64,000 nucleotides of DNA. Origin: Phlebopus portentosus (taxonomy: Eukaryota; Basidiomycota; Agaricomycetes; Boletales; Boletinellaceae). This document shows positions 24,590-36,436 of this stretch, piece by piece. The DNA is taken from NCBI GenBank assembly GCA_037892935.1, contig JAYXKI010000007.1:1240001-1304000 (forward strand), given 5' to 3'. Within the stretch, counting starts at the first letter, position 1. Each line of letters starts with the position of its first letter. Made by a program: the position numbers and the translations under genes. Under the pieces are notes generated by a model, which was given only the letters and a program-made list of their open reading frames with translations, was not told where the DNA came from and did no database searches.

Positions 24590-25744
24590 ACTGATACAAT
24601 AAGTCATCAACAGGAAAGGAACTCACGAAGAGTTCATCACCGGAAAAAATTGTGTACGTAGCAGACCTAGAGTAGTCTGAATTGAGTTAGCCCTGGCAAC
24701 CTCAATCAAGTGGAAATCTTTGGGCATCGCAAATTGAACTGAAGGGCGAAATGTACTATTCGTAGTCTATACGTCTTCCTGAGACTCCGGTTCGTCCAAT
24801 CCGGGGAAACCCAACCTGTTACACATCAAGTGATTGACGCGAAATAATCGAATACGGCGGTGCTTAAGCTATGGAAGAATCAACGTTTCATTCATACCAA
24901 CCACTTATCAGCAGAAGACATGACGCAATTGAGTTGGCCTCCCACAACATGCGACAACCGCTGCGATCATCCGTTCGGCAAGCTTGCTGCTTGGCAGAAT
25001 GGGGCCCCGGACCAGGGCTTGATGCGAAAACACATTCACCCTTCCACACATATTGCCCACCCTCGGCCAAAAGGGAAACAGGCTCTGGACGACCGTGCGA
25101 CTCGCAGAAAACAGACCACATCAAAAGACAATCCAACCAATCCCCACTACGCATTCCAAAACAGCCCATCGCTTTCCTCTCCCTAGAAAAACCGGGGGTC
25201 TCAGGAAAGTGTCTGACACGAGTTATTCACCCGTGAGACAGCGACTGCTGGCTTTCTGGTACGTAGCTCGAACGTTGATGTTCGGACTCATCTAGAGTCA
25301 ATCGAGGGGGATTAGAGACTCAGACCTTGACCCGCTCGCAAGGAATGAAGATGAGCATTGCCATCTTGTCTGTGGCGAGCATTGCGATCTTGGGTCTGCT
25401 ACGACGGTGTCCTTGTCCGGGAAAGATGTTGGCGAGATAAAGTTTTCAGGTATTTTACGGATTTTGGAACTCCGCTTCTGGAAAGTGATCTGCGTTCACT
25501 CAAATGCTGCTCGACTTGAGATCTGCCTTAATTTCTGTACTGCGTTCGGGCTGTTCAAGAGTCAACGACTCTTATTCTCGTAGTGTTGGTCGCGGGGAAT
25601 AGTTCTCGGGCGCGTGCCAAAGAACAATGGCCCGAATAATGCTCGTAACGAAGTTATTGTATAATCATGTCCCAAGAGTATTCTCATCTAAACGCAAGCA
25701 TACATATATATATATACACGGCGCATTGTATTTGTCTGGACACA
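24590..25744. repeat. Array unit 2
   Basis: The hairpin is at 24619-24635, the variable segment at about 24800-24990 and the conserved core at about 25060-25400. The minus-strand frame is open for 93 codons (25169-24888), but its end differs from unit 1. A short TA microsatellite lies near 25705. Confidence 0.8.
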
Positions 25745-26929
25745 CATTCAACCTCAACAGGAAAGGAACTCACGAAGAGTTCATCGCCGGAAAAAATTGC
25801 GTATGTAGCAGACCTGGAGTAGTCTGAATTGAGTTAGCCCTGGTAGCCTCAATCAAGAGGCAATTTTTGGGCACCGCAAATTGAACTGAGGGGCGAAATG
25901 TCCTATCAGCAGTCTACACATCTTCCTGAATCACCGGCTCGTCCAATCAGAAGACCCATTCTGCTGCACAACAATAAATGAATCGGCAAATCACAGCCTA
26001 TAAGGAAACCAGCAGCAGGCAAGACAGAAACCAGTACTCGGTGGCACCCGTGGGATACATATACAACCGATTCGCCGTCTACGGACCTAGATGCATCTCG
26101 TACTGGCCAAATTATCATGTCTCCTTCTGGCACCAGACTGTGACCATTGCTGCTCGCAGAACGAGACCCCCAACCAGGGCTTGATGCAGAAACACATCCG
26201 AAGCCCCTCCTTGGCATGGCATTCGAAATGACACACCGCCCACCCTCGATCAAAGGGAAACGAGTTCAAGGACGACCGTGCGACTCACAGAAAACAGACC
26301 GCATCAAAAGACAATCCACCCAATCCCCACTATGCATTCCAAAGCAGCTCATCGCTTTCCTCTCCCTGGAATAACCAGGGGTCTCAGGAATTGTCTGACA
26401 CGAGTTATTCGCCCGTGAGACAGCGACTGCTGGCTTTCTGGTGCGTAGCTCGAACGTTGATGTTCGGACCCATCTAGAGTCAATCGAGGGGGATTAGAAT
26501 ACTCAGACCTTGACCCGCTCGCAAGGAATGAAGATGGACATGTCATCTTGTCTGTGGCAAGCATTGCGATCTTGGGTCTGCTACGTCGTGTTCGTTGGAA
26601 AGACGTCGGCAAGATAAAGTTTAGATACTTGCCGTCTTTAGAACTCCGCTACAAGAAAGTGATCTGCGTCCGCTCTAAAAATTCGACCTGAGATTTCCAA
26701 CTTTCTGTGTTGCATTCAGACTGTTCAAGAATCAACAAGACCTTTATTCCCGTGAACGTTTATTGCGAAGGATGGATCTCGAATGCGAGCCAAAGACCAG
26801 TGACTAGTTAGTGCTCATAGCGAATGGTACTGTATAATCACTTCCTACGACTACACGTAGTACGAGTAATTGTCTAAACTCAAGCATAATATATAGATAC
26901 ACGCGACGCATTGTATTTGTCTGGTCGGC
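25745..26929. repeat. Array unit 3
   Basis: The hairpin is at 25766-25782, the variable segment at about 25960-26140 and the conserved core at about 26210-26590. It has indels relative to units 1 and 2 in the core (near 26255 and 26530) that break the frame seen in unit 1. Confidence 0.8.
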
Positions 26930-27990
26930 ATTCTGATACAACAGGACATCATCAAGGAAGGAACTCGCGAAGAGTTCATCGTCGGAAAAAATTGAGTACG
27001 CGTACGTAGCAGACCTAGAGTAGTCTGAATTGAGTTAGCCCTTGCAACCTCAACCTCGGCTATCTTTGGGCATCGCAAATTGAACTGAAGGGTGAATAGT
27101 CCTATCAGCAGTCTACACGTCCTCCTAAATCGCCGGCTCCTTCAATCCAGGGATTTCGCCCCACTAAACGACCGAGCAGACTCGCTGTACCTATTGGGAG
27201 TACATCTGCAACGGCCAGTACCCATACAAAGTGAAGCTGCAGCATCGAAACGTCCGAACGGATCGTACACGAAAACTTCACCGTGATGCATGGTCAAACC
27301 GTACTGCATTCCAGTTACAGCAAATGACATCCGCCGCCACCGTAGAACGGGCCCCGGACCAGGGCATAACGCCAAATCGCATTCACCCCTCTTCAGCGTG
27401 CCACTAAAGTGACACGCCACCCACCCTTGGCCAAAAGGGAAATAGGCTTTAAGGACGGCCATGCGACTCACAGAAAACAGACCGCATCAAAAGACAATCC
27501 ACCCAATCCCCACTATGCATTCCAAAACAGCCCATCGCTTTCCTCTCCCTAGAAAAACCGGGGGTCTCGGGAAATGTCTGACACGAGTTATTCACCCGTG
27601 AGACAGCGACTGCTGGCTTTCTGGTACGTAGCTCGAATGTTGTCGTTCGGACTCATCTAGAGTCAATCGAGGGGGATTGGAATATTCAGACCTTGACCCG
27701 CTCGCAAGGAATGAAGATGAGCATTGCCATCTTGTCTGTGGCGAGCATTGCGATCTTAGGTCTGCTACGTCGGTGTTCGTTGGAAAGACGTTGGAGAGAT
27801 AAAGTTCAGATATTTACCATCTTCTGAACTCCGCTTCTGGAAAGTGATCTGCGTCCAGTCTGGACTCAACCTTAGATTTCATATTACATTTGGATCGCTT
27901 GATAGTCAACCACGACTTCATTGTCATTGCTGTTGATCGCGAAGAACATCTCTTAAGCGCAAGAAGGAACTGGGAAACGCTCTCAGAATA
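26930..27990. repeat. Array unit 4
   Basis: The hairpin is at 26961-26977, the variable segment at about 27150-27380 and the conserved core at about 27420-27790. The end fades into the 3' flank of the MAPEG gene. Confidence 0.78.
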
Positions 27991-28028
27991 CAACTAGCCC
28001 AATTTGCTACGTCGGCAAAATACTCTCC

Positions 28029-28857
28029 TTAAAGAGCCTTTCTCACCAGATTGCCAGCCTTCACTAGTAGATACATGGGGAATCCTATTCGGAATCAGAC
28101 CAAGCTTACAATAAATAAATGACAGCATACATACCTAGACTTGTAAAGAATAAGGCGGACCTGATAGTATTCCACTCAGCATAGGATTCATACGCGTGAA
28201 AATTCACTCACCTAGTCCAGCTGGCCCTGACAGTGCTTTGGTTGATATAGACATAATTGTATAGCATACGAGTTGCAATACTAGCAATGGAATCATAAAT
28301 CTGTGGTTTAGTCGGTGGAATATTGATACTCACAAACCCGCGGATGCAATATTCAGAGTCTTGTTAGAAATGTCTGCCATATTTCCGGCAAGCTTTTGAA
28401 GATAGTCATGTGAAGAAATCGCCTATCAGTCCAAAAGACCCTTCGCTTACCACGGCACCGATCCATAAAGGGAGAATTTCATTCCCATTCTACGAGTACT
28501 TTAGTAAAAATGATCATGCTCCAGAACTTTCTTGAACCATACCAAATGTGCTCCTTCGAGTCTCTCCACGCGCTCAGCAACGTCGCGTGGCACGCTTGGG
28601 TCCTCCATGATTCGCTTTGTGTTTGCACGAGGTTGCAAGCTAACGATTCTATAAGAATAATATAGATATGCATTTCCAGTCCAACCTCACTTATTATAGC
28701 CCATAGTCTTCTGGATCAGCGCAAACTGAAGAAGAATATAATAAGAATTCGGTTAATAACAGATAAAACGCACCTTCACGTTCATTGGATAGAACGAAGT
28801 GTACCAAACTACGGGGATAGAGTACAGAGACAGTGGGGTGTTGAGTAAGATGGACAT
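28029..28857 (-). CDS. MAPEG-family membrane protein (glutathione/eicosanoid-metabolism type)
   Basis: ATG at 28857 opens an N-terminal hydrophobic helix (MSILLNTPLSLYSIPVVWYT). After several introns of 40-55 nt come the family landmarks: LQPRANTKR, a RLEGAHLNGNEILPLW block (the HxNxxE-type motif of MAPEG proteins), NIASAGL, a YNYVYINQSTVRASWTRS block, and a last helix GFPMYLLVKAGNL ending VRKAL. The product is about 165 residues with four predicted helices, the usual size for the fungal members of this superfamily, which sit in ER or other membranes. The substrate is unknown. The gene lies directly beside the repeat array, and a truncated copy sits upstream. Confidence 0.85.
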
Positions 28858-29324
28858 GATGATGGCAGTTCAACTTCAAGTGTGAGTCCAGTGGCATAAA
28901 TGGGAATCTGGTGAATGACGTCTCACGGCACCCAGTAGGTCCGTATGACATAATACCTTCTGTATCCAATTCTCTCAGCCCTTGCTTACCGCCAATGAGA
29001 GAGCAAGAATACTGAAATCGAAATCAAACACGCCGTAGAATTGTGCGCCTTATGTTATGACGATAAAAAAGCTGCGGCTGATACGGAACCTTTCAACGTG
29101 GACCCTGATCAGTGATCGGCGTAGATTGGCGTGTGAGATGTGAAGATCGCGCATCGGTCACAAACTGTGAGCATCTGGCCACCTCACAATCGAAAATTTG
29201 ATTCTTTATTCAAACATAATAAAAAATTAGGGATACGATCAGGTACAGCAGAACAGGCATACTCGGGGAAGCGTTTCAATTGCTTTCATTCACGATGCAT
29301 TTATTCAGTATTGTTCTCTATAAA
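28858..29324. other. Intergenic between the MAPEG gene and its truncated copy
   Basis: This is the likely promoter of the minus-strand MAPEG gene. No further gene was recognised. The + strand ORF at about 29140-29397 overlaps the antisense of the MAPEG relic and is not convincing. Confidence 0.4.
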
Positions 29325-29660
29325 TCAATTAGCAGCCTTCTTCAATAATTTCGCTGCCTTGAAGAGAAGATACATCGGGAATCCTATGTGCGAATAAAAT
29401 CAGATTTTGTCGACCAAATATAAAGGAAATATTTTACCTATGCTCGTGAAATGCAGAATAGACCTGGATAACGACCAGTCATGTTCTACCACCCGTCGGT
29501 AGAATATACTCCGTGCCTCAAGCAACTCATATGCAAAGACGTCTGGCCCCGATACAAGACCTACAAGCCTGCGGAAGCAATGTTCAAAGTCTTGTTGGAG
29601 ACGCCGGCCAAGTTCGCAGCAAGCTTCAAAATAGTTATGAGCAGCGGTCGACTATAAGAC
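29325..29660 (-). pseudogene. 5'-truncated MAPEG gene copy
   Basis: On the minus strand the segment KLAANLAGVSNKTLNIASAG (about 29630-29570) is followed by a degenerate block, SIFYRRVVEHDWSLSRSILH, and the last exon GFPMYLLFKAAKLLKKAAN ending in TGA at 29325-29327. The N-terminal exons with the RLEGAHLNGNE-type motif are absent, because the RING gene's stop codon lies at 29712. It is an old partial tandem duplicate of the neighbour at 28029-28857. It could be an expressed fragment, but no start codon is apparent. Confidence 0.7.
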
Positions 29661-29711
29661 GATCATGAGTCTCGTATGGGTCTTAGGTGCAGCCAATACG
29701 TTCGATCTGCG

Positions 29712-32700
29712 TCACGAAGTACATAAAGGGCCTCTACACAATGGACAAGTTTGGCCTCTTCTCATCCATAACCTTAAGCAATTCTCATGAAACCTGCGTG
29801 GAAGCAAGGTTCAGAAGGTATGCGCGAGGATTCAAAGGCGACTTACGCGTGACGACAAGGCAGCAGACAGGCAAATGCATCGCCCTTGAACTGGACAAGA
29901 CATATCCCACATTTATCAACTACAACACCCAGCAAGGCGAGTTTCAACTTCGTACGTCCGTCCTTCGTGACGCGCCGTCGTAGCACCTCGACCCTTCCAA
30001 GCGGAATATCCTCCAAAACTACCTGTTGCTGATTAGGCGTCCCGATTGCTGGACCCATAATCTCTTCAAGCAGCAAAAGATCCTGAAACAACCTACACGT
30101 CAACAAACATGAGAAGGCGGCAGGAAAGCAAACGTACATCATAAGATCGGCCACTGTAGGTAAAGTCCGGATCATCCAATCGCGCAAGGAGCAAGTCCAA
30201 TTCCGTCGGTCCAGTGAACATCGGCTGCAGTGGTCGCACCTGTGCCGATCCATTGTGTCGGCCACTCGATCTGGGCTGATTGCAGTACTGTTATCAGTAC
30301 TCTGGGGATCATCAAAATGCTCGTTCGATCGTATTGCCGCGTTATCTACGGGCGTGTTGGAGGAGGCGGAATTCGACTAGCATCGGAGACAACACCTTGA
30401 CCTTCGCCTGTAGAATCCAATACTTCGCTGGTAAAGACATTTTGGGGTCGCATCTCCTCAATCCTGCTGTCATCAGACGCAGAAGGTATTTCGCCCGGTT
30501 GCATCTCTTCTGAATGCGGAAGTGCGTCTGCAGGAGGCGAAGGTACCTCAGAGAAGGATGCTCCAAGACGGACAACGTCCTCATTAGTATTCCCTTCCAC
30601 AACTGCTAGATGATCAGAAGTAAAAGAACTTCCTGGAGAATCGGCAGCACCCTTGAGAGGACTTTCTCGGCTCGACTCAATAGGGGCGCCTTGGGAAGGC
30701 AGAGCGTACGGTGTACACGCGACGGACTCGGTAGGTTGTGTAGAGGAGGTTGGTGACAACGAAGGCATTGATGATGCATCGACTTGGACTGGAGAGGCGG
30801 CTCCTAGCCTCCGCCTATGTGGAGGTACCGGAGGAGGCGTCCTTCGACGACGGGGCAAAGAGATGTCCTCGTTTTTCTGTGGCCAATCAATATCACCATT
30901 TGCAGGAGCGGAATCCCGATCATCCGCGGGAGTGCGGAACGTTCTTCGCACGCGTTCAATATTCGAAGGTCCTGGTACCGGAGGAGGCGGCCGTCTGATA
31001 GTGTTTCTCAATGGTGGAGGGGGTGGTACGGGACGGCTTTGAAGCATTTCGAATGCGGAAATCCGGTCTCGTACTGAGACTGACGCTGAGGGTGTAGGAA
31101 GAGGCCGTCTGCCTGTAAGCTCGGAAGATGAAGGTGAAGAAGGGGGGAACGGGAGCGGTCGAGATAAGTGCGAAAGTGACAAAGACGTGGAAGGTAAAGT
31201 CGATGATGAAGAGGTAGATGTGATCGGGGGTGTACGTTGGGGAGAATAAGATGGAGAATAAGATAACGATATAGTGCTGGTCATCGTAGAGGTGCAAATG
31301 GAGTTGTGTAAGCTAGAAGTTACAGTTTGTTCTGTCTCTGTACGACGCAAAGTAGATGGTTCTGATGGCTGTTCAATGGAAAATAGATCGGAAGTTATGG
31401 GAGGTTGAATATTAATTTCGCTAGGCTCCGTGTCGGGTGTAGTGAGTTGAGGCCGAAGAGGCGTATTCGGGATTTCCCGAAGCCGAGAGAAACTGCCTTC
31501 CCCTGGTTTCCAGCTCGGTGATGACTCGCAAGAGATGTCGCTAATGGATAAATCGGAAACAGTCTCTTTCTCTTTGCCCTTTCCTTTGGATGAAGTACGA
31601 AGAGTTCTGTCCGTGAGACAGGGTCCACCATTTCTTACGTTCCGAGAACTAGTTGAAGGGGCAGGGTCCTCCTGCAAGTCATCATGCGTGGTCTCTCGCG
31701 AAGAAGGAGCCGACGTATTTCCCCCGTCTGATGTACCTAAAGTCTGACGAATAGATTGTCCTTCGCCAGCAGTAGGATCGGCTTCCTTCTTTTCGCTGGT
31801 ACCTTGTCTGCTTGTCTTGCCAGCAGATCCAATCGCAAGTTCCTCGGCTTGCTCGAAAATATGCATCACAGGAGCATGAGGAAGGCTATCTGCCAAGCGC
31901 CGTCTTTCGAGCTCCCGTTGCACCCTCTCTTCCAGACTATACCCAGCTTCGCGATCTTGCTCCCAAAGTGAGCGCGGGCCCGTGTCCACTGATTCTTCCA
32001 GTGATGAATGAGATGAGCCTGGGCTAGTCGGAGTTTGCTCTTCTTCGGATGATGGAACAGCCTCTTGTTCCCGCAGCAGCAGCAGGCGAGAAAACATGCT
32101 CTTGCTCCACACTCCGATTCGCAGCATCCGGGACATGATGCCCGATTGAAGGTCGAGTTTCGACAAGGGAACATGGAGTAGAGTTATGTGGAGACGGATT
32201 TGCCATCATCGCCTCCTCAAAAGAAGGAGGAGGGAAGTCAGGGATGCATAAACCTATAGAGTCCGTTTCAACATCAAAGCAAGCATGACAGGACGTGTCT
32301 ACTTCACCATCTTGAGTTCGGTAGCTACTAGGTCCCACGTGCACGCCATTCCTAGATTCATTTCTATCATGGCGCACAGAACTCGACGAATGTGGTCTCG
32401 GTGTGTTCGGTCTCGAACGAGAGGTTGACGCCCTGGGCATTTCAAGAGAGGCGCTCGACCTCGCTCCTCGCACAGCAGCCGGTCGTTTCTTCTTAACCTT
32501 TCTAATCCTCCCAGCATTTTCAGGAGGAATAAGAGTTACTTGCCCTGGCCCGAACCAATTTCACTTCCACAATCAAGACAATAATCTTAAGACACATTGA
32601 CGAACCATGATGCCTGACAACATGAGTCAAGTAAGGTGCAACCTGAACAGCATCGTGAATGCGTGAGCTGGAATATCTTGGCGAAGTCGATAGAGGCGTT

Positions 32701-32723
32701 GAGCTACGAGATGAGCTGGCCAT
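29712..32723 (-). CDS. Large disordered RING-H2 finger protein (probable E3 ubiquitin ligase)
   Basis: ATG at 32723 gives a Ser-rich N-terminus with a possible CLDCG-type zinc knuckle near 32570 and a DFPPPSFEEAM motif near 32235. A long Pro/Ser-rich disordered region follows (about 32160-30350). It contains stacked polyproline stretches such as RPVPPPPPLR and RTPPPVPPHRRR that fit SH3-ligand consensus. The C-terminus carries a RING-H2 domain: KCGICLVQF, then LPCRHA joined by an intron (about 29848-29782) to FHENCLRLWM and CPLCRGPL, with the stop at 29712-29714. All eight zinc ligands (C-C-C-H-H-C-C-C) are visible. Exon joins in the N-terminal third are uncertain. The role is inferred from the RING domain; partners are unknown. 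Confidence 0.82.
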
Positions 32724-33315
32724 AACAACATTTCCGTCGGCTAGTCATGGACGGCAGCAAAGAGCTGAATGCTAAAACCAGACCAGACGTCATGGTTCAC
32801 GTTGCGCCAAACATAGAGGATCGGCAGATCTACATATACACTTATGTAACAATGATTCACCGCCGGCACGGCAAGCCAGATGACCAAACTAAGACAAACA
32901 AAGGAGAAAAGGGAAATTACATAGCACAGGGCACAGCCTAGCGCTGCTTCTATCGAATCATCGTACGTATTACGGCCTCCTTTGTCGCCGGAACGGCGAT
33001 AAATAAGACGCTCAAACGACACGAAAAAGAAACGGAAAACGGAAAATTATGACACAGACAAGAGAGAAGAGAGAGAAGACGAAATAATGTGCATGGATAA
33101 GGAATAACACGGGAAAAAATAGGTGCTACGATTGATTTGCAGAGTCTCTGATGCAGAAGTTCGGATGATGGTGAGTCATGAGCATCGTTAAGAGCAAGGA
33201 AAAAGAGGTTGCAAGCCTAACGCTTATCAAGGGGAAAAGCAAGTCGATGCACGTGTGAAACAAGGAAATGACGGATAATAGAATGAGAGCAGGGGACAAG
33301 AAAATCTCGTGGGTT
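32724..33315. other. Intergenic, nothing recognised
   Basis: This lies between two minus-strand genes: the promoter of the RING gene on the left and the 3' UTR of the kinase on the right. It is purine-rich near 33050-33115. Short ORFs here have no coding features. Confidence 0.45.
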
Positions 33316-36148
33316 TCAGTCATCATCGCTAGATCCATGCGATGGAAGTTCAGCAACGGTTTTGCTCGCGGTGTGTATCGAATATAGAACCTCCTTGCAA
33401 TATTTGAGTTTCTCCGCAAGTCGGGCGACAAACTTGGCTTCTACCGGATCATCGGAGGGTCGTAGAGCACGGGCCATGATCTCGCTGAGGGTCCAGCGCG
33501 AAAGTTCGTAGTCCTTGTTGATATGCGTCACAAGCAATCCCTGGCTGGATAAAATCAACTTCGTGTGGTCAGAGAAGTTGAACTGCAAGGGCCAGTATAT
33601 CGTCAGCATCACTGACACCACATGATTTGATAAGAAGTAACTCGCCTGTATGTTTCCGTTGCTAAGTTTGAAGATGATGACATGCTTCATTCGCAGATAC
33701 TTCTGCACAAAGTCCATGCCCTTCGATCGCTCCACATCTTCAAATGTAAAGGAGTATTCGCCATATAGTCGCTCCATGATGTATCGCTCAAAGTGTTTAA
33801 GTAGATAAACTTTGTTCTTCAGGGCCTCATCGTGCAGCGTAACCGTGTAATTCTTGCGAGTATATGCCGCTCCGTTCTGCTTCGATGCAATATAATCGAA
33901 ATGACTGTAGAGTAGTCAGCGCGAATAGTTGTTAAACACCAGCGTCAGGACTCACTCTTTATCCGGAGAGAGTATCAATGAAGTGCTGTCATTGAAGTAG
34001 ACGCCGACCGTCCCATCGGTGAGAGCATAGCCCATCCCGTACTTGTTGCAATAGTCGACCCAAGATACGATAAAGACCTTGGCGTCTGGTAAGTTCACAT
34101 CTTGTGCTGAGGAAATACAGATAAGATGAATTGACAATCTTACAAGGAGTTAACTCACCTGGGTCTCTGAATAACTTGCCCTTTTCTCTGGCGTCGAAAG
34201 CGATACGCAACGTGTGCTCGACAGCATCAAAGCCGGGCATCTTTATCGGTACTTGCGAAGTGCTTCGTACATCCTTTACAGGCTCACGCACAAGTTTCCC
34301 AGAGCCACTCTCTTTCATCGACGGTGGAATGTTCTCCATATTTTCCGTCTCTGCAGCATGCCGCATTACATTCGCGTGGGGTTCGGAGGTCATCTGCGCG
34401 ACGATACGAGCTTTCTGTGCTTCAAGCTCTTTTCGGCGCATGAACGCCTCTTCCTGCGTCTCAGGCTCGTTCTCCTCTTCAATATCTTGAAGATCCGCAA
34501 CATATGCTTGACTGCGACCAAGCCCGGTCGCGCTCGTAGCTAGCGATGAGGCTCGGCTTTCGGCCAGCGCGTGTCGAGGCGAACGCGCTTTCTGAGCTGC
34601 CTGTAGCTTACGTATCAGAGGCTGCTCGCGTTCGCGTGGACCCCCATTGCCTGCGCCCATCAGTAGTGGCTGGCGTGCTGCTCCAAGAAGGGCAGAAATA
34701 GGACTGCTCGGTTGTACTGCTCTTTGGAACTCCCGCTCTTGCTGCGCAAGTGCCGCGCTCGAGTTGAGTGCGCTCGCGTTACCTGCCGCACCCGTGGAAA
34801 GCTTGCTGCTGTTCATGGTCATCGAAGCTGCGGGGACAGCAATGGACCGATGCTCTTCATCAAGTAAGGCGCGCTTGCGCAGACGGTCGAGATTCAGTCT
34901 TGATGTGGAGCGGCTAATATGTCGGAAGTCTGGTGCACGATCGTGTGCTGAGGTGGGAACGTATGCCGGAACAGTACCGTTGATGAAGAACTCATGGTCC
35001 ACGATATCATGTAGAGTCGGGCGCTCCTTCGGATCATGAGTCAAGATCTCTTGGATGAGCTTCTGCACCTCTATTGAAACCGGACGTTCTGGAGGGAAAT
35101 CATATTCATTGTCACGAATACGTCTGCAACATGTCGGTGAATCGTTCACGAAGGATTCAACGACATTGACTCACTTGTAAATTGTCTTAACTTCCTTCGT
35201 CTGGAACGGAGGCTTTCCGACGACTAGCGTATAGAGGATGACACCAATAGACCAAGTGTCGACTTCAAAGCTATGTCCATTTGCAGTGTCAAAAAGCACC
35301 TCCGGAGCAATGTAATTTGGGGTACCACAGATAGTCTTCTTGCGTTCTCCAGGATTCTCGATCAGGGCAGCGAGTCCGAAGTCACCAACTTTCACATTCA
35401 TCTCATGGTCAAGGAACAAATTTCCGAGCTTGAGGTCACGGTGAATGACTTGATTCATATGCATGTAGTGGCAGGCCCCAATGAGCTGCACCATAAAGTA
35501 GCGGGCCTCGGGCTCCGTAAAGCGGCGGCGTCTACGAAGCATGTCCATAAGAGATCCGGACTCGCAAAGTTCGAGAGTCATATAGACATTGTCGCTGTCT
35601 TCAAAACATTCACCGAACCGAACAACGTTGGGATGTTGAAGGGATCTGTGGATCTTGATTTCTGCATACAACTGAGTAAGACATCCTAATGAGCACGTTT
35701 CTAAGCCAGATGAAGAGCAAGAATACTCGCCTTAGTCTTCGCCTTCCTCGTTTGAAGTGATTTCTTAGTGACTACCTTGATTGCTTGACGAACTCCGTTG
35801 CGATCTTGGACTTCATAGACTCGAGCGAAGCCACCCTGTCAAACAGATGAGAAGACTAAGTTTAAATCGAAGACATCGAGTACGTACCTCTCCCAGAAAA
35901 CCAACACGAGAATATGACATAGCGTGAGCTCTGTCACGGATGACTTGAGGAGGTGAAGGAGGGGTTGCCTTAGTGTTCTGACGAGGCAGTGGCGGCGATG
36001 AGGGTGGTTTTGGAGCTTTCTGCGGAGACACAGCTGAGGTAGCTTGAGCAACGGGCAGCTGGTTCCCGGTGTCTGCGAAGGGTATGCGACGTGTGGCCGG
36101 GCCCGGCTGAACGTCGCGAGCATGTTGATATTGGACTTGGGCTGCCAT
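33316..36148 (-). CDS. CDC5: Polo-like kinase (Plo1/Cdc5 type)
   Basis: This mitotic Ser/Thr kinase has an N-terminal kinase domain and two C-terminal polo boxes. ATG at 36148 starts a Pro-rich leader. The glycine loop is [13 protein letters not shown] across an intron, with the ATP lysine in QAIKVV. Further landmarks are [11 protein letters not shown] (catalytic loop), [19 protein letters not shown] (activation segment with the phosphorylatable Thr) and [20 protein letters not shown] disordered linker spans about 34950-34250. Polo box 1 includes [15 protein letters not shown] (about 34030) and polo box 2 [25 protein letters not shown] and LSRWTLSEI (about 33690-33475). TGA is at 33316. One intron (35672-35730) has a GC donor (AAG|GCGAGT). 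The gene looks complete. Confidence 0.95.
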
Positions 36149-36436
36149 ACTAGTACTGAAGCTGGCTTGAGCAACTGATTTTTTAGAAAAAGAAATACGG
36201 CGCAAACAGGCCTAACACCGTCGCCGTGTATGAGAACGGGGGGTTTGTGGGGGTCAAGGAGGGAGAGGACAAGTTCGGGGGAGGCGGGCAGTCGCTTGGC
36301 GCAGATCAACTTTGCCTCGCGTTTACCACGTGATCGTTCTATTCATGACGTAAGGATTATCAACTGATGAAATTATGTAAGCTGATCACTTCCATAAAAC
36401 TTCAGAGTCACATAACCCTTCTGCCTCTTCACCATC
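36149..36436. promoter_or_regulatory. Divergent intergenic region, kinase / small gene
   Basis: 288 bp separate the polo-like kinase start from the ATG at 36437. An E-box-like CACGTG occurs at about 36329 and a CGTCGCC run near the kinase side. No further element can be assigned. Confidence 0.4.

Larger units (their letters stand above)
23380..27990. repeat. Tandem array of four ~1.2-kb repeats
   Basis: Four consecutive units begin near 23380, 24590, 25745 and 26930. Each contains the same landmarks in the same order on the + strand: a hairpin GAACTC-NCGAA-GAGTTC, GGAAAAAATTG, AGACCTAGAGTAGTCTGAATTGAG, GCAAATTGAACTGAAGGG, then a variable stretch, then a highly conserved core of about 300 bp (CACACCGCCCACC through CTTGACCCGCTCGCAAGGAA). 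In the core, units 2 and 4 differ at only about a dozen sites. Indels shift any reading frame between units, so the array is mainly non-coding or pseudogenic. An inverted, diverged relative lies at about 36470-37400. Confidence 0.88.
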
